Assembly: GCF_010078385.1 (NCBI RefSeq)
Contig: NZ_SIJC01000001.1
Coordinates: forward strand, 558,001 to 622,000
DNA: 64,000 nucleotides
Direction of reading: 5' to 3'
DNA from: Chengkuizengella sediminis
GTDB taxonomy: Bacteria; Bacillota; Bacilli; Paenibacillales; KCTC-33759
The notes under the pieces: model-generated
Told to the model about the DNA's origin: nothing
The model's database searches: none
What the model saw: the letters and a program-made list of their open reading frames with translations, nothing else
Translations under genes and position numbers: made by a program
In this document: positions 17,060-27,610 of the stretch, piece after piece
Layout: each line of letters begins with the position of its first letter
Numbering within the stretch: the stretch's first letter is position 1

Positions 17060-18184
17060 TTATTCGAGAAAATCCTTTAATCTTTTACTTCGGCTTGGAT
17101 GTCTAAGCTTTCTTAAGGCTTTTGCTTCTATTTGTCTAATACGTTCGCGAGTAACTCCGAATACTTTTCCAACTTCCTCTAGCGTTCTAGTACGACCGTC
17201 ATCCAATCCGAATCTTAAGCGCAACACATTTTCTTCACGTTCTGTTAATGTGTCAAGAACGTCCTCTAACTGCTCCTTAAGCAATTCATAAGCTGCGGCA
17301 TCTGATGGTGCTAATGCTTCTTGATCTTCAATAAAATCACCAAGGTGTGAATCATCCTCTTCCCCAATCGGTGTTTCTAAAGAAACCGGTTCCTGTGCAA
17401 TTTTCATAATCTCACGCACTTTATCTGTACTCAATTCCATCTCTTTTGCGATTTCTTCTGGTGCAGGCTCACGACCTAAATCTTGAAGCAATTGACGAGA
17501 AACACGTATTAATTTATTAATGGTTTCAACCATATGTACAGGGATTCGAATCGTTCTAGCTTGATCTGCTATCGCTCGTGTTATAGCCTGACGGATCCAC
17601 CAAGTTGCATAAGTGCTAAATTTATAACCTTTTGTATAATCAAATTTTTCAACAGCTTTAATTAGACCCATATTCCCTTCTTGTATTAAATCCAAGAATA
17701 ACATTCCACGGCCTACATATCTCTTAGCAATACTAACAACAAGTCGAAGGTTTGCCTCAGCTAATCTTTTCTTGGCTTCCTCATCACCTTGTTCAATTCG
17801 AATAGCTAGATTTACTTCTTCCTTTGCAGATAATAATGGTACACGTCCGATTTCTTTTAAGTACATGCGAACTGGATCATTAATTTTTATTCCTGGGGGT
17901 AATGATAAGTCATCATCCAACGTAAAATCTTCTTGTTGATTCGCTCCTGAAGCAGAAGCTGGTATATTCTCATCTGTTTCATTAGCAATTTCAATACCTA
18001 ATTCAGATAAATGCTCGAAAAAATCATCAATTTGTTCTGGTTCTTGGTCAAATGGAGATAATTTCTCCATAATAACTTTATAAGTAAGTGATGAACGTTT
18101 TTTACCCAAATCAATTAACTGTTCTTTCACTTGTTCCAAGCTTAATTCAGTTTCGTCAATTTGAGTTCGTTGATCGTTCGTCAT
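17060..18184 (-). CDS. sigA: Primary RNA polymerase sigma factor SigA/RpoD
   Basis: It encodes 374 residues, close to Bacillus SigA (371). Region 1.1 is at the N-terminus. Region 2 carries [12 protein letters not shown] and the -10 recognition helix ([17 protein letters not shown]), then region 3 and the region 4 helix-turn-helix ([16 protein letters not shown]) follow. It directs housekeeping transcription. I chose ATG 18184, where GGGAGGAGGG precedes it; an ATG 33 bases upstream has no binding site. dnaG is 39 bases upstream, giving the usual dnaG-sigA operon. Confidence 0.97.
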   Translation of the reverse strand: MTNDQRTQIDETELSLEQVKEQLIDLGKKRSSLTYKVIMEKLSPFDQEPEQIDDFFEHLSELGIEIANETDENIPASASGANQQEDFTLDDDLSLPPGIKINDPVRMYLKEIGRVPLLSAKEEVNLAIRIEQGDEEAKKRLAEANLRLVVSIAKRYVGRGMLFLDLIQEGNMGLIKAVEKFDYTKGYKFSTYATWWIRQAITRAIADQARTIRIPVHMVETINKLIRVSRQLLQDLGREPAPEEIAKEMELSTDKVREIMKIAQEPVSLETPIGEEDDSHLGDFIEDQEALAPSDAAAYELLKEQLEDVLDTLTEREENVLRLRFGLDDGRTRTLEEVGKVFGVTRERIRQIEAKALRKLRHPSRSKRLKDFLE

Positions 18185-18223
18185 TTGATCCAACTCCCTC
18201 CTCCCTAGATTAATCATTTAGCT

Positions 18224-20044
18224 TTATAATTTATGGTTTCTCTCTAGGGTTATAATCTCTTTTCCTATTTCTGCAGCCCGTATATAATCTCCTACTCGTT
18301 CTGCTTGATCTCTTTCTATTTTCTTTTGTTTTATAATATGTTTTTGTGAATTATTTTTGATTTGTTTAATGTAATCATCAATAACTTTAGAATTCGTAGC
18401 ATGATGATCACCTATAAGTGAAATTGAACTAGCTACATTTTCCAATTCATCGTTCCGCAGCATTGTTAAGAATTTACTAATATCAGGTTTTTCATGCTGA
18501 GCAAAAAATGCATATAAATAAGCTGCTATGGCCCCATGAACTTCAACATTAAACTGATCACCTATCTCTTTTTCTACATAAATCGTTATTTCTCGACTAT
18601 GCATCATAATGGCCAACAAATTCTTTTCGGCATTATGAAAAGCAGGTAATAATGAAGGGACAACCTCCCTGCCACTTCCATTCATTACATTATTCCACCG
18701 ATTTACGTTATTATCCCCTTTGAAGCGTTTTTTTTCTGTATCCTGTCTGATCTCAAACATTTCTTGTTTTAAAGTTTCAAATGAATAATCGAAATCATTT
18801 GCTATTTCTTTTATATAATGTTCTCTTTCAGTCGGTGATTCAAGTTCAGCAATAATTTTTAAAGTGGATCGAATATAACGTAATTTTTCATTAGCATCAT
18901 TTAGCCTAAATCTTTTTTGTGAATACAATATTTTATACTTTGTAGCAGTTACAGCATTCTCAACAATTTCTTTATTAAAACGATCTGAACCATGAGCTGT
19001 AATGTATTCATCAGGATCCATTTGGTCAGGAAGCATAGCAACATAAACTTGAAATTTCATTTTTTCTAATATCGATAGATTTTTTATGGCTGCTGTTTGA
19101 CCAGCTTCATCTCCATCAAAACACAAAATAATTTGATCAGCATATCGCTTTAAGGTGGTTGCATGTTCCCGAGTAACAGCAGTCCCCATTGTTGCTACTC
19201 CATTCAATACCCCTGCATCCCACGCTTTGATCACATCTGCATACCCTTCAAATAAGACAATTCGCCCAGTTCGTCTAATTTCAGTTTTTGCCTGAGAGAA
19301 GTTATACAATGTTTTACTCTTATTAAATAGAATGGTTTCGGGTGAATTTAAATATTTTGGTTGACCATCTCCTAAGGCTCTTCCTGCAAAGGCAATTACT
19401 TTTCCTCTAACATTTGTAATAGGAAAGATGATCCGATCCCGAAATCGATCTACGTACTGCTGTTGACCCGTTTTAGATAAAAGTCCACCTTGTTCCATCA
19501 AAGGAAGTAAAAACTCTCTTTTATGCAAAAACTCAGTCAAAGTATTTCGCATCGACGGGGCATAACCGATTTGAAATTGATTCATAAGCTTTAATGAGAA
19601 ACCTCTATTGTTCAAGTATTCTAAAGCAATTTTTCCATGTGCAGTATTTTTTAATATATAATGAAACAAAGTTTGAGATAGCTCATGTGCTCTTAATAAA
19701 TCAGACTTTTCTTTCTGCTGTTCTGGATGCTCACTTTGATTATGCCAATGAAAAGGAATGTCAGCATCTTCAGACAATTGTTGAATGGCCTCAGGAAACG
19801 AATAATTTTCAATTTCCATCATGAATTTAACTACATTACCACCAATTCCACAACCAAAGCAATTGAAAATTTGTTTATCGGGTGAAACTGTAAATGAAGG
19901 GGTTTTCTCAGAATGAAACGGACAAAGTCCTTTTAGATTTTTACCTTGCTTTGATAAATGAACATACTTACTAATCACATCTACAATATCATGATGTTTC
20001 AAGACAGTTTCAATAATTTCATCCGGGATACCTAAATTTGACAC
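18224..20044 (-). CDS. dnaG: DNA primase
   Basis: A 606-residue enzyme that makes RNA primers for replication. The N-terminal zinc ribbon has C41, H44, C62 and C65. The central TOPRIM catalytic core carries FEGYADVIKAWDAG and CFDGDEAG. A C-terminal helicase-interaction domain follows. AAGGTGG precedes the ATG. It begins the dnaG-sigA operon, and the yqxD gene lies just upstream on the same strand. Length is normal for the family. Confidence 0.96.
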   Translation of the reverse strand: MSNLGIPDEIIETVLKHHDIVDVISKYVHLSKQGKNLKGLCPFHSEKTPSFTVSPDKQIFNCFGCGIGGNVVKFMMEIENYSFPEAIQQLSEDADIPFHWHNQSEHPEQQKEKSDLLRAHELSQTLFHYILKNTAHGKIALEYLNNRGFSLKLMNQFQIGYAPSMRNTLTEFLHKREFLLPLMEQGGLLSKTGQQQYVDRFRDRIIFPITNVRGKVIAFAGRALGDGQPKYLNSPETILFNKSKTLYNFSQAKTEIRRTGRIVLFEGYADVIKAWDAGVLNGVATMGTAVTREHATTLKRYADQIILCFDGDEAGQTAAIKNLSILEKMKFQVYVAMLPDQMDPDEYITAHGSDRFNKEIVENAVTATKYKILYSQKRFRLNDANEKLRYIRSTLKIIAELESPTEREHYIKEIANDFDYSFETLKQEMFEIRQDTEKKRFKGDNNVNRWNNVMNGSGREVVPSLLPAFHNAEKNLLAIMMHSREITIYVEKEIGDQFNVEVHGAIAAYLYAFFAQHEKPDISKFLTMLRNDELENVASSISLIGDHHATNSKVIDDYIKQIKNNSQKHIIKQKKIERDQAERVGDYIRAAEIGKEIITLERNHKL

Positions 20045-20092
20045 TTAACCACCTTCATCTATTATTAACAATCTTATATTTCGATACTTTGA

Positions 20093-20548
20093 CTAAATCT
20101 CCTGCAAATCTTTTAAAAAATTTGTCATTGTTTGTAGAAAAACATTTCGATCCTCTTTTGTAAATGGTTTTGGTCCCTTGCTATATTGACCATTTCTTCT
20201 CTTTTTAGCACTTTCATGTCTGTTTTCCAATAAAAAATCAATGGATTGAGCAGAGTAAAATTTACCACGAGGTGACACTACTTTAGCCCCTTTCCCCAAA
20301 CAAATAGAAGCTAAACCAAAATCATGTGTAATTAAAATATCATTCGCAGAAATATGATTTGAAATATATAAGTCTGCTGATTGATCAGAACGATCAACCT
20401 GAATGTTTTCGACACCATCTTCATTTTTTAATGAGTGATCAAAAGATGCAACCATTACAATCTTGATTTGAAATTGCTTACCTAGTTTGACAATTTCGTT
20501 CTTCACGGGACACGCATCAGCATCAACAAAAATAAAAATATTTTTAAT
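20093..20548 (-). CDS. yqxD: YaiI/YqxD-family protein with a likely ATT start codon
   Basis: A UPF0178 (DUF188) protein of about 151 residues, PIN-like in fold. The family hallmark VDADACPVK is at residues 8-16 only if translation begins upstream of the GTG at 20506. Between the in-frame stop (20555-20557) and this motif there is no ATG, GTG or TTG. The codon ATT at 20548 lies 5 bases after GGTGAT and gives IKNIFIFVDADACP, the right family length. Starting at 20506 would delete the motif. It lies between glyS and dnaG, as in Bacillus. Function unknown. Confidence 0.8.
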   Translation of the reverse strand: MKNIFIFVDADACPVKNEIVKLGKQFQIKIVMVASFDHSLKNEDGVENIQVDRSDQSADLYISNHISANDILITHDFGLASICLGKGAKVVSPRGKFYSAQSIDFLLENRHESAKKRRNGQYSKGPKPFTKEDRNVFLQTMTNFLKDLQEI

Positions 20549-20683
20549 TGTGAATCACCAATTTCTATTTAGAGTAGCTTTAGTTTATTATATACGAGAA
20601 ATAAATATAAAATCCTTTATTTGTGACAAACAATGTTATCCTTTGTATATCACTACTCATAGTTAAGTACTTATCTGTTTAAT

Positions 20684-22759
20684 TTATAATACTATTTTTT
20701 GGAAATCAGCAATTTTAACAATATCAGAAGATATATTCGCTAACAAAGCTAAACGATTTCTTTTTAAGTTTTCATCCTCACTCATGACCATGACTTTTTC
20801 AAAAAAAGCAGTAATTGGAGTTTGCAGTTGTTTTAACATCTCTAACGCTTCAAATTCTAATGATGCATTTAATTTTTCTGTAAACGTAGGATGTATTTGT
20901 TCCCATGTTTTAAATAATTCTATTTCAACCGTTTCTTCAAAGTGTTCTTCTATAATGATTTCATCTTCTGCTTTTGATGCTAAATTTTCTACACGATTGA
21001 ACGATTCGACAATGATCTTTATATCAGGTTGTTTTACAAACCCCATTAAAGCTTTACCCCGTCTTATTACAGATGGAATATTAGTAATGTCAGTTGCCAT
21101 TACTGCATCAATCACATCATATCTTATTTTCATATCCGTAAGTACATTTTTAATTCTTAATGAGAAAAATTCCAAATATTTTGCTCGAAGCTCTGAAATT
21201 TCCGTCTTTAAAAAACTACTCTCTTCATACACTTCAATACAAATATCAAATAAATTAAATAAGTTGATTTTCAGATTATGGTCCAATATGATCTGAACAA
21301 TCCCAGCTGCGCTCCTACGTAACGCATATGGATCTTGAGACCCTGTAGGGATAATACCAATAGAAAAACAACCAATAATACTATCCATTTTATCTGCAAT
21401 ACTAACAATTGCACCAACCATGGATTCAGGTGAAGAATCACCAGAAAAACGAGGTTGGTAATGCTCAAAAATAGCTCGTGATACCACTGGGTCTTCTCCA
21501 GCTTTTAAAGCATAATCTTCTCCCATTACACCTTGTAATTCAGGAAATTCATTAACCATTTGGGTTACAAGATCAAACTTACAGATGGTAGAAGCTCTCG
21601 ACACTTGATCTTTCACTTGTTCATCTACGGATAAAAACCTAGAAATTTGACCCGATATTAAACGGGTTCTTCTCACCTTATCTCCAACTGTACCCAGTTC
21701 TTCATGATATACAATCTTCTCTAATTTAGCTAGCGCTTTTTCTATTGGGGAATTCTGGTCTTCTTGATAAAAAAATCTTGCATCTGCCAATCTAGCTTTT
21801 AATACTTTTTCATTACCTCTTGCTACTACGTCTAAAGATTTTTTATCTCCGTTTCTAACCGTAACAAAATGAGGTAATAATTTATTATTTTGATCAAAAA
21901 CAGGAAAATAACGTTGATGTTCTCTCATGGATGTAATTAATACTTCCTGGGGTATTTCTAAAAACTCTGGTTGAAAGGATCCAAAAAGGACAGTAGGGTA
22001 TTCAACTAGAAAAAGCACTTCTTCTAATAAGTCCCCTTTTACAGATATATCCCAGCTTTTATTTTCAGCTAATGTATTAATTTGTTCAACAATAAGCTGT
22101 TGTCTTTCCTCTATATCTACGTATACATATTCCTCTTTTAATTGAGTTACATATGTAGATGGAAAATCGATGTTTACCTCACTACCAAGAAAACGGTGTC
22201 CTCTTGACTTTCTACCAGCATTTACTTCTGTGATTTCCATTGGAATCACTTCGTCACCATATAAGGCAACAATCCATCGAATGGGGCGAACATATTTTAA
22301 TTCATACTTTCCCCAACGCATATTTTTGGGATACACCATAGAGGTGACGATCTTACTGATCCCCAAGGATAATATATTTTTTGTTTCAATGCCAACCTCA
22401 TTTTTAACAGCATAGACATACTCTACACCATTTAACTCTTTAAAAAACAAGTTAGATGGTTCAACTCCTTGGCTCCTTGCAAAACCTAATGCAGCTTTGC
22501 TCCATTCACCAAGATCGTTTTGAGCAATTTTTTTGGAAGGACCCTTCACTTCACTTCTAAGATCTGATTGCTTTGATGATACATTATCAACAATAACAGC
22601 CAATCGACGCGGAGTAGCGTAAATTTTAGTTCTAGAAAAATGAATTCTAGACTCCATTAACCATTCACTTATTTTTTTCTCTAGTAATTTAACAGCATCA
22701 CGAATAAATCTAGAAGGTATTTCTTCCATTCCAATTTCAATCAACAAATCTTTATTCAT
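20684..22759 (-). CDS. glyS: Glycine-tRNA ligase beta subunit
   Basis: It encodes 691 residues, the tetrameric-type GlyRS beta chain, which binds and presents tRNA-Gly. The first part holds [14 protein letters not shown] and the HD-like middle; the C-terminal DALR-type anticodon domain follows. It overlaps the end of glyQ by 8 bases, so the two are translationally coupled, and both are expected to be controlled by the T-box upstream of glyQ. Confidence 0.96.
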   Translation of the reverse strand: MNKDLLIEIGMEEIPSRFIRDAVKLLEKKISEWLMESRIHFSRTKIYATPRRLAVIVDNVSSKQSDLRSEVKGPSKKIAQNDLGEWSKAALGFARSQGVEPSNLFFKELNGVEYVYAVKNEVGIETKNILSLGISKIVTSMVYPKNMRWGKYELKYVRPIRWIVALYGDEVIPMEITEVNAGRKSRGHRFLGSEVNIDFPSTYVTQLKEEYVYVDIEERQQLIVEQINTLAENKSWDISVKGDLLEEVLFLVEYPTVLFGSFQPEFLEIPQEVLITSMREHQRYFPVFDQNNKLLPHFVTVRNGDKKSLDVVARGNEKVLKARLADARFFYQEDQNSPIEKALAKLEKIVYHEELGTVGDKVRRTRLISGQISRFLSVDEQVKDQVSRASTICKFDLVTQMVNEFPELQGVMGEDYALKAGEDPVVSRAIFEHYQPRFSGDSSPESMVGAIVSIADKMDSIIGCFSIGIIPTGSQDPYALRRSAAGIVQIILDHNLKINLFNLFDICIEVYEESSFLKTEISELRAKYLEFFSLRIKNVLTDMKIRYDVIDAVMATDITNIPSVIRRGKALMGFVKQPDIKIIVESFNRVENLASKAEDEIIIEEHFEETVEIELFKTWEQIHPTFTEKLNASLEFEALEMLKQLQTPITAFFEKVMVMSEDENLKRNRLALLANISSDIVKIADFQKIVL

Positions 22760-23642
22760 TGATGCTCACCCCTTTTTCCATTAAAAGTGGAAATCCCAAA
22801 CGTTCCCTTTCTTGTAAATAGGTTGATGCACATAATCTTGATAGATTCCTTACCCTTGTAATATAACCTGTTCGTTCTGTTACGCTAATAGCTCCTCTTG
22901 CGTCTAATAGGTTAAATGTATGGGAACATTTTAAAACGTAATCGTAAGCAGGAAAAACCAAATTTTGTTCCAATGTTTTATTAGCTTCCTCTTCATACAT
23001 ATTAAAAAGAGTAAATAACATTTTTGTATCTGATATTTCAAAAGTATATTTTGAGTGCTCATACTCTGGTTGAAGAAACACATCTCCATACTTTACTCCT
23101 TCAACCCATTCTAAATCAAACACATTTTCTTTATCTTGAATATAGGATGCAAGACGTTCTAATCCATACGTAATTTCTACTGCAACGGGGTTCATATCAA
23201 TCCCCCCCACTTGCTGAAAATATGTAAATTGTGTGATTTCCATTCCATCTAACCATACTTCCCAGCCTAACCCCCATGCTCCTAAAGCAGGATGTTCCCA
23301 ATTATCTTCAACAAAACGTATATCATGATTTTCAGCATGAATGCCTAACTTTTTTAAACTTTCCAAATATATTTCTTGAATGTTATCTGGAGAAGGCTTC
23401 ATAATAACTTGATATTGATGATGCTGATATAAACGGTTTGGATTCTCACCATATCGACCATCCGCTGGTCTTCTAGAAGGTTCAATATATGCCACATTCC
23501 ATGGTTCTGGTCCAATGCTGCGTAAAAATGTCATCGGATTTAACGTCCCTGCACCTTTTTCAACATCATAAGGTTGAACAATAATACAATTTTGCTCAGA
23601 CCAAAATTGCTGCAGAGTTAAAATCATATTTTGAAAATTCAA
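22752..23642 (-). CDS. glyQ: Glycine-tRNA ligase alpha subunit
   Basis: It encodes 296 residues, the catalytic alpha chain ([39 protein letters not shown]). I place the start at the TTG at 23642, because it aligns with Bacillus GlyQ and AGGAG lies about 9 bases before it; a GTG 9 bases upstream is the alternative. A T-box leader with GGC specifier precedes it. AlphaBeta pairs charge tRNA-Gly. Confidence 0.94.
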   Translation of the reverse strand: MNFQNMILTLQQFWSEQNCIIVQPYDVEKGAGTLNPMTFLRSIGPEPWNVAYIEPSRRPADGRYGENPNRLYQHHQYQVIMKPSPDNIQEIYLESLKKLGIHAENHDIRFVEDNWEHPALGAWGLGWEVWLDGMEITQFTYFQQVGGIDMNPVAVEITYGLERLASYIQDKENVFDLEWVEGVKYGDVFLQPEYEHSKYTFEISDTKMLFTLFNMYEEEANKTLEQNLVFPAYDYVLKCSHTFNLLDARGAISVTERTGYITRVRNLSRLCASTYLQERERLGFPLLMEKGVSINE

Positions 23643-23702
23643 TAAAACCACTCTCCTTTTTTACTAGGTATTAAATTGGCTGGGTATACACTTCAAAGCT
23701 TC

Positions 23703-23718
23703 ACTTCACTTTTGTGGG
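23703..23718 (-). repeat. Copy of the short dispersed motif CCCACAAAAGTGAAGT
   Basis: Exact 16-base match to 10861-10876 in the other orientation. Here it lies between the T-box terminator and glyQ. Confidence 0.4.
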
Positions 23719-23722
23719 TAAA

Positions 23723-23759
23723 TAAAAAAAATCCCTATGTCAATAAAATGACATAGGGA
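23723..23759 (-). terminator. T-box attenuator terminator
   Basis: An 11-bp stem (23749-23759 with 23732-23742) has a 6-base loop and is followed on the minus strand by a run of eight T bases. Confidence 0.9.
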
Positions 23760-23945
23760 CGAGAAGTTACCCGCGGTTCCACCCTATTTGATAGTTGAAC
23801 TCATAACTATCCGCTTTATTATTAAGATACTCCAGAATGCCGTTCATCAAATCCTTTGATCAGGCTTCCACCATCCCTGACTCGCTAAACAAAACATTTG
23901 GTTACTCTTTTCCTTCTTTGTACCTATTAAGTTAAAAAACATTTA
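23727..23945 (-). promoter_or_regulatory. Glycine T-box leader of glyQS
   Basis: On the minus strand the leader shows an AGAGTA element, Stem I with a GGC (Gly) specifier at 23841-23839 in GAACGGCATTCTGGAGTA, and the T-box sequence AGGGTGGAACCGCGGGT (23785-23769), whose NCCA-binding core is TGGAACCGCGG. A strong terminator follows. Uncharged tRNA-Gly should pair with the specifier and T-box and prevent termination, raising glyQS expression when glycine is short. Confidence 0.93.
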
Positions 23946-23951
23946 ATTAAT

Positions 23952-23980
23952 AGTATATTACGGCATAATTAAAAAGTCAA
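23952..23980 (-). promoter_or_regulatory. Promoter of the glyQS T-box leader
   Basis: On the minus strand TTGACT (23980-23975) and TATACT (23957-23952) are exactly 17 bases apart, a good sigma-A match. Confidence 0.75.
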
Positions 23981-24010
23981 ATTTTGTTCTTCTCACCTGT
24001 TGATCTTTTT

Positions 24011-24784
24011 TTACTTTTTGGGGTGTTCTAAATTGTTTGGGGTAGTTTTGCTTATTTGATCCATTACATATCGAGACTTCCAATTAATATTCACATGTGT
24101 ATCCATAAAATCACGCATCAACATTTTCACTTCATTTTTTATTGGATCTGAGATATTTATTTTCCCCAACCTTCTTATATCCATCTCTTGAAACAATCGA
24201 AGTAACTTTAAAGATCTTGTATTTATTTTTTTAACATATTGCTCTCTGGTTTTGCATTTATAGCAAAGGGTGCCTCCGAGAGAAACTGAAAAAAAAGAAC
24301 TATCAGCTAATTCTGCACCACATGAAATGCACTCTGTTAAAACTGGATAATAACCTGCTAATTCAAGCATTTTCATCTCAAATAAATGGGTAATGACTTG
24401 TGGGTCTTTCCCCTCCTCTATAAATTCCAAAGATGCTAATAATTGCTCAAAAATATAAGAGCTTCCTTCTTGTTCATCTATCATGCGATCAACTAATTCA
24501 ACAAGATAAGCCGCATAAGTAGATTTAAATAAATCTAAATTCAGATCGTGAAAGGATTTTATGGTTTCACCATCATTCAGGGTCCCCATCTTCCCTTTTT
24601 TATAGTATGTAAACTCAGCATAAGTAAATAACTGAGTGACGCTAGAAAGGCGACTTTTTAATTTTTTCGCCCCTCTAGCCATAATGCTTGCTTTCCCCGT
24701 TTCTTTCGTGTATATTACAATAATTTTGTTACCTTCACCATAATCAATTGTGCGGATGACAATACCATCAACTTTAAATAACAT
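24011..24784 (-). CDS. recO: DNA repair protein RecO
   Basis: It encodes 257 residues. The N-terminal OB-fold (GIVIRTIDYGEGNKIIVIYT) is followed by a helical domain and a zinc finger near residues 145-170 (CISCGAEL and CYKC). RecO works with RecR to load RecA on gapped DNA. AAGAGGAAGAAGG precedes the ATG. It follows yqzL by 19 bases in the era-yqzL-recO order conserved in Bacillus. Confidence 0.93.
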   Translation of the reverse strand: MLFKVDGIVIRTIDYGEGNKIIVIYTKETGKASIMARGAKKLKSRLSSVTQLFTYAEFTYYKKGKMGTLNDGETIKSFHDLNLDLFKSTYAAYLVELVDRMIDEQEGSSYIFEQLLASLEFIEEGKDPQVITHLFEMKMLELAGYYPVLTECISCGAELADSSFFSVSLGGTLCYKCKTREQYVKKINTRSLKLLRLFQEMDIRRLGKINISDPIKNEVKMLMRDFMDTHVNINWKSRYVMDQISKTTPNNLEHPKK

Positions 24785-24803
24785 CCTTCTTCCTCTTCCC
24801 TAA

Positions 24804-24938
24804 TTAATCAATCCATACATCATCCTGAATTTCTTCCTGATTAGGTTCTTCGTCAACTTTTTCATGAATTTCTTTAAATAATAAGTAGGCGTCGACATCT
24901 CCAGTGTTAATAAAATACTTCCACGAAAAATCTCGCAT
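24804..24938 (-). CDS. yqzL: YqzL-like small protein
   Basis: It encodes 44 residues with the YqzL pattern: DFSWKYFINTGDVDAYLLFK at residues 3-22, then an acidic tail. The start ATG at 24938 follows AAAGGA. It sits between era and recO, the conserved place in Bacillus. Function is not known. The reading frame is short and would be missed by a length cut-off of 60 residues. Confidence 0.9.
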   Translation of the reverse strand: MRDFSWKYFINTGDVDAYLLFKEIHEKVDEEPNQEEIQDDVWID

Positions 24939-25099
24939 GGTAGTCATTCCTTTCAGTGGCTATGTCGTAAAATGATTGATGTCTATTATTAGGTTAAACA
25001 GTTATGAAAAGAATATCCGAAGTAATTCGTACCAAATTAGTGAACCTTTCTTTCAAAGCAGGAAATCTGATGTTTCGTGAAAAGTGAAACTTAATATTT

Positions 25100-25996
25100 C
25101 TAATCGTGATGGAATCCTAAGTCCTTTAACACAACATCTTGATTTCTCCAATCTTTTTTCACTTTTACCCAAAGCTCAAGAAATATTTTTGATCCTAACA
25201 ACCTCTGCATATCCTGTCTAGATTTTCTACCAATTTCTTTTAAGACAGCACCGTGTTTACCAATAATTATTCCTTTTTGAGATTTTCTTTCTACAAAGAT
25301 TAATGCGGAAATATGCACAACACCATTATCTTCTTTTTTCATTTGTTCGATTTGTACAGCAATGGAATGCGGTACTTCCTCACGTGTTACCTCTAACAAT
25401 TTTTCTCGTACCAATTCAGCACAAATGAACTGCTCTGGATGATCAGTAACTTGATCTTCCGGGTAATACCGTGGACCTTCTGGCAAATATTTCCGAATCT
25501 GATCTAATAATGGTTGAATGTTGTTCCCCATTTTAGCTGAAATTGGAACGATTTCTGCAAAATCATATAAATCTTTATAGGAGGTAATTGTCGGCAATAA
25601 TTTTTCAGGATGTACAAGATCAATTTTATTTAATACTAAAATAACATGTGTTCTGACCGTTTTTAGTTGTTCAATAATATAACGATCCCCTTGACCAATC
25701 CCCTGTTCCACATCCACCACAAATAAAATAACATCAACTTCACTTAATGTATTTTCTACGATACTTAGCATATACCTACCTAATTTTGACTTAGGCTTAT
25801 GAATTCCTGGCGTATCTATAAACACAATTTGTGTATCCTCTTGTGTATATACACCTTGAATTTTATTTCTTGTTGTTTGAGGTTTATCTGACATAATGGC
25901 TATTTTTTGTCCAATTACTTGGTTTAAAAAAGTGGATTTACCAACATTAGGTCTACCAATAATAGATACAAACCCCGATTTATGCGATTTACTCAT
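25100..25996 (-). CDS. era: GTPase Era
   Basis: It encodes 298 residues. The GTPase domain has GRPNVGKST at 14-22 (G1), DTPGIHKP (G3) and NKID (G4), followed by a C-terminal KH domain with [15 protein letters not shown]. Era binds 16S rRNA near its 3' end and helps 30S assembly. AGGAGGAAT precedes the ATG. cdd lies 16 bases upstream. Confidence 0.97.
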   Translation of the reverse strand: MSKSHKSGFVSIIGRPNVGKSTFLNQVIGQKIAIMSDKPQTTRNKIQGVYTQEDTQIVFIDTPGIHKPKSKLGRYMLSIVENTLSEVDVILFVVDVEQGIGQGDRYIIEQLKTVRTHVILVLNKIDLVHPEKLLPTITSYKDLYDFAEIVPISAKMGNNIQPLLDQIRKYLPEGPRYYPEDQVTDHPEQFICAELVREKLLEVTREEVPHSIAVQIEQMKKEDNGVVHISALIFVERKSQKGIIIGKHGAVLKEIGRKSRQDMQRLLGSKIFLELWVKVKKDWRNQDVVLKDLGFHHD

Positions 25997-26012
25997 AATG
26001 ATTCTATTCCTC

Positions 26013-26402
26013 CTAAAGTTGAAATGCTCCCGGTAACAATTCAGAAACGGTTGTTTCTAATTGATCACCTTTTAGATTTACTAATATCACTGGCATTTTT
26101 TCAGAACATAATTCCACTAATACTTGTCGACAGACACCACAAGGGCTTATTGGATCTTCTGTATCTCCTGCAACAGCTATCGCTTTAAATGATTTAGGTT
26201 TATACCCATCTGCAATCGCACGAAACATTGCCGTTCTTTCTGCACAGTTAGTAGGGCCATATGCAGCATTTTCAACATTACAACCGATATGTATGACACC
26301 ATCATCACTTAATAATGCAGCACCTACTCTAAAATTGGAATACGGTGCATATGCACTATCCATAGCTTCAATTGCTTTTTTAATTAAGGTTTCCTTATCC
26401 AT
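26013..26402 (-). CDS. cdd: Cytidine deaminase
   Basis: It encodes 129 residues. Zinc ligands are C53 (TNCAERTA, catalytic E55) and C88/C91 (PCGVC), the homotetrameric Cdd type. It turns cytidine and deoxycytidine into uridine and deoxyuridine. The start is the ATG at 26402, since GGAGGAG lies before it; the TTG 15 bases upstream falls inside that binding site. It is in the dgkA-cdd-era chain. Confidence 0.95.
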   Translation of the reverse strand: MDKETLIKKAIEAMDSAYAPYSNFRVGAALLSDDGVIHIGCNVENAAYGPTNCAERTAMFRAIADGYKPKSFKAIAVAGDTEDPISPCGVCRQVLVELCSEKMPVILVNLKGDQLETTVSELLPGAFQL

Positions 26403-26438
26403 ATTTTTCTCCTCCAAATATCTTTTTTTTACTTTACC

Positions 26439-27122
26439 CTATATAAAAAAATAAATAAACAATGTCAGGATGGTACCTAATACTCCCCCATATAAAATGG
26501 AACTTATCTTTATTTCTTTTTGAGCTAATAAAACTGATACAAGCAGTATAGATATAAAACATGTTAGTAGTATATGAATTGCATTTGTATCACTTAATAC
26601 AACCATCGTAAGTGCGGAAGCATTTAAAGCTGACATTAGATTAATTTGAGTTGTGTTTTTTTTATTGAATATAGTTTGTTGAATTACTATTGTACACAAA
26701 AATACCAAGCTAAGCACTACTAATGTTATTACTCTCGAGATTTCATGAGTTTTCACAAACTCGCCATTGATCCAAATTAGTATGGGATTATAAAACACGA
26801 CTAGACCAACAATTACAGCAAAAACCGCAGATACTAATACAGCAGCTGCGGCAACATCTTTTGCAATTTTAGCAATAGGATGCTTATCTTTTACAGTCAG
26901 ATCTATCGTTTTTTCAATCGCTGTGTTTATTAATTCCATTACGATAACTAAACAAATCACTGTACATACAAAAAGGATTTCCAACTGAGGTAATTCAAAA
27001 TAAATAGCAAAAATAAGTACGATGATTCCAGCAAAAAAATGAAATCTCATATTTTTTTGAGTTGAATAAGCATAACTTAAACCTTCATATGCATATTTAA
27101 AACTGTGGAGCCACCTGTTCAT
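26439..27122 (-). CDS. dgkA: Diacylglycerol kinase family protein with a C-terminal membrane extension
   Basis: It encodes 227 residues. The first 115 or so match Gram-positive DgkA (undecaprenol kinase type), with the active segment VMELINTAIEKTIDL and KDVAAAAVLVSA. The next ~110 residues add three to four membrane helices absent from Bacillus DgkA (about 123 residues). The reaction phosphorylates lipid alcohol in the membrane. The ATG overlaps the ybeY stop (ATGA). The role of the extra half is unknown. Confidence 0.88.
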   Translation of the reverse strand: MNRWLHSFKYAYEGLSYAYSTQKNMRFHFFAGIIVLIFAIYFELPQLEILFVCTVICLVIVMELINTAIEKTIDLTVKDKHPIAKIAKDVAAAAVLVSAVFAVIVGLVVFYNPILIWINGEFVKTHEISRVITLVVLSLVFLCTIVIQQTIFNKKNTTQINLMSALNASALTMVVLSDTNAIHILLTCFISILLVSVLLAQKEIKISSILYGGVLGTILTLFIYFFI

Positions 27123-27610
27123 CTTGTTAATCCTGCTTCTTGCAAGATTCGTTCTTGTTTATTAAACATCTCTTTTTCTGATTGTTCATCCTGATGATCG
27201 TATCCTACTAGATGAAGAAATCCGTGTACGAACAAAAAACCTATTTCTCGTTGCAAGGAATGTCCATATTCTTCACTTTGCCTTTTTGCTGTTGTTACTG
27301 AAATAACCACGTCTCCAAGCATTGTACTTAATTCATCTATTTCAACATCATCTTCATAAAAAATCTCAGTCTCTTCGACCCCAGACTCCTGCATAGCAAA
27401 GGAAAGTACATCTGTCGGGCGATCTATGCCCCTATATTCCTTATTTAATTGATGAATAGCCTTATCATCGACAAAAGTTAATGTCACTTCACCAGATGAA
27501 ATGTTTTCAATTTTACCTGCTACTTGTAATAATTCATCTAATTTTTGTATCCATTCCTCTGTTATTTCAATTTCGTTCTGATCGTTACTACAAGCTAACT
27601 GTAGCTTCAT
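27119..27610 (-). CDS. ybeY: Endoribonuclease YbeY
   Basis: It encodes 163 residues. The zinc-binding motif HGFLHLVGYDH near residues 129-139 is complete. YbeY acts in 16S rRNA 3' processing and ribosome quality control. I chose ATG 27610, preceded by AAGGAGT; the frame is open upstream inside pgpH. The start overlaps the end of pgpH by 23 bases, as in Bacillus, and the end overlaps dgkA. Confidence 0.92.
   Translation of the reverse strand: MKLQLACSNDQNEIEITEEWIQKLDELLQVAGKIENISSGEVTLTFVDDKAIHQLNKEYRGIDRPTDVLSFAMQESGVEETEIFYEDDVEIDELSTMLGDVVISVTTAKRQSEEYGHSLQREIGFLFVHGFLHLVGYDHQDEQSEKEMFNKQERILQEAGLTR

Noticed and set aside
25003-25086. 27-codon frame on the plus strand between era and yqzL
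   Set aside because: No ribosome binding site and no similarity noticed; antisense to the operon.
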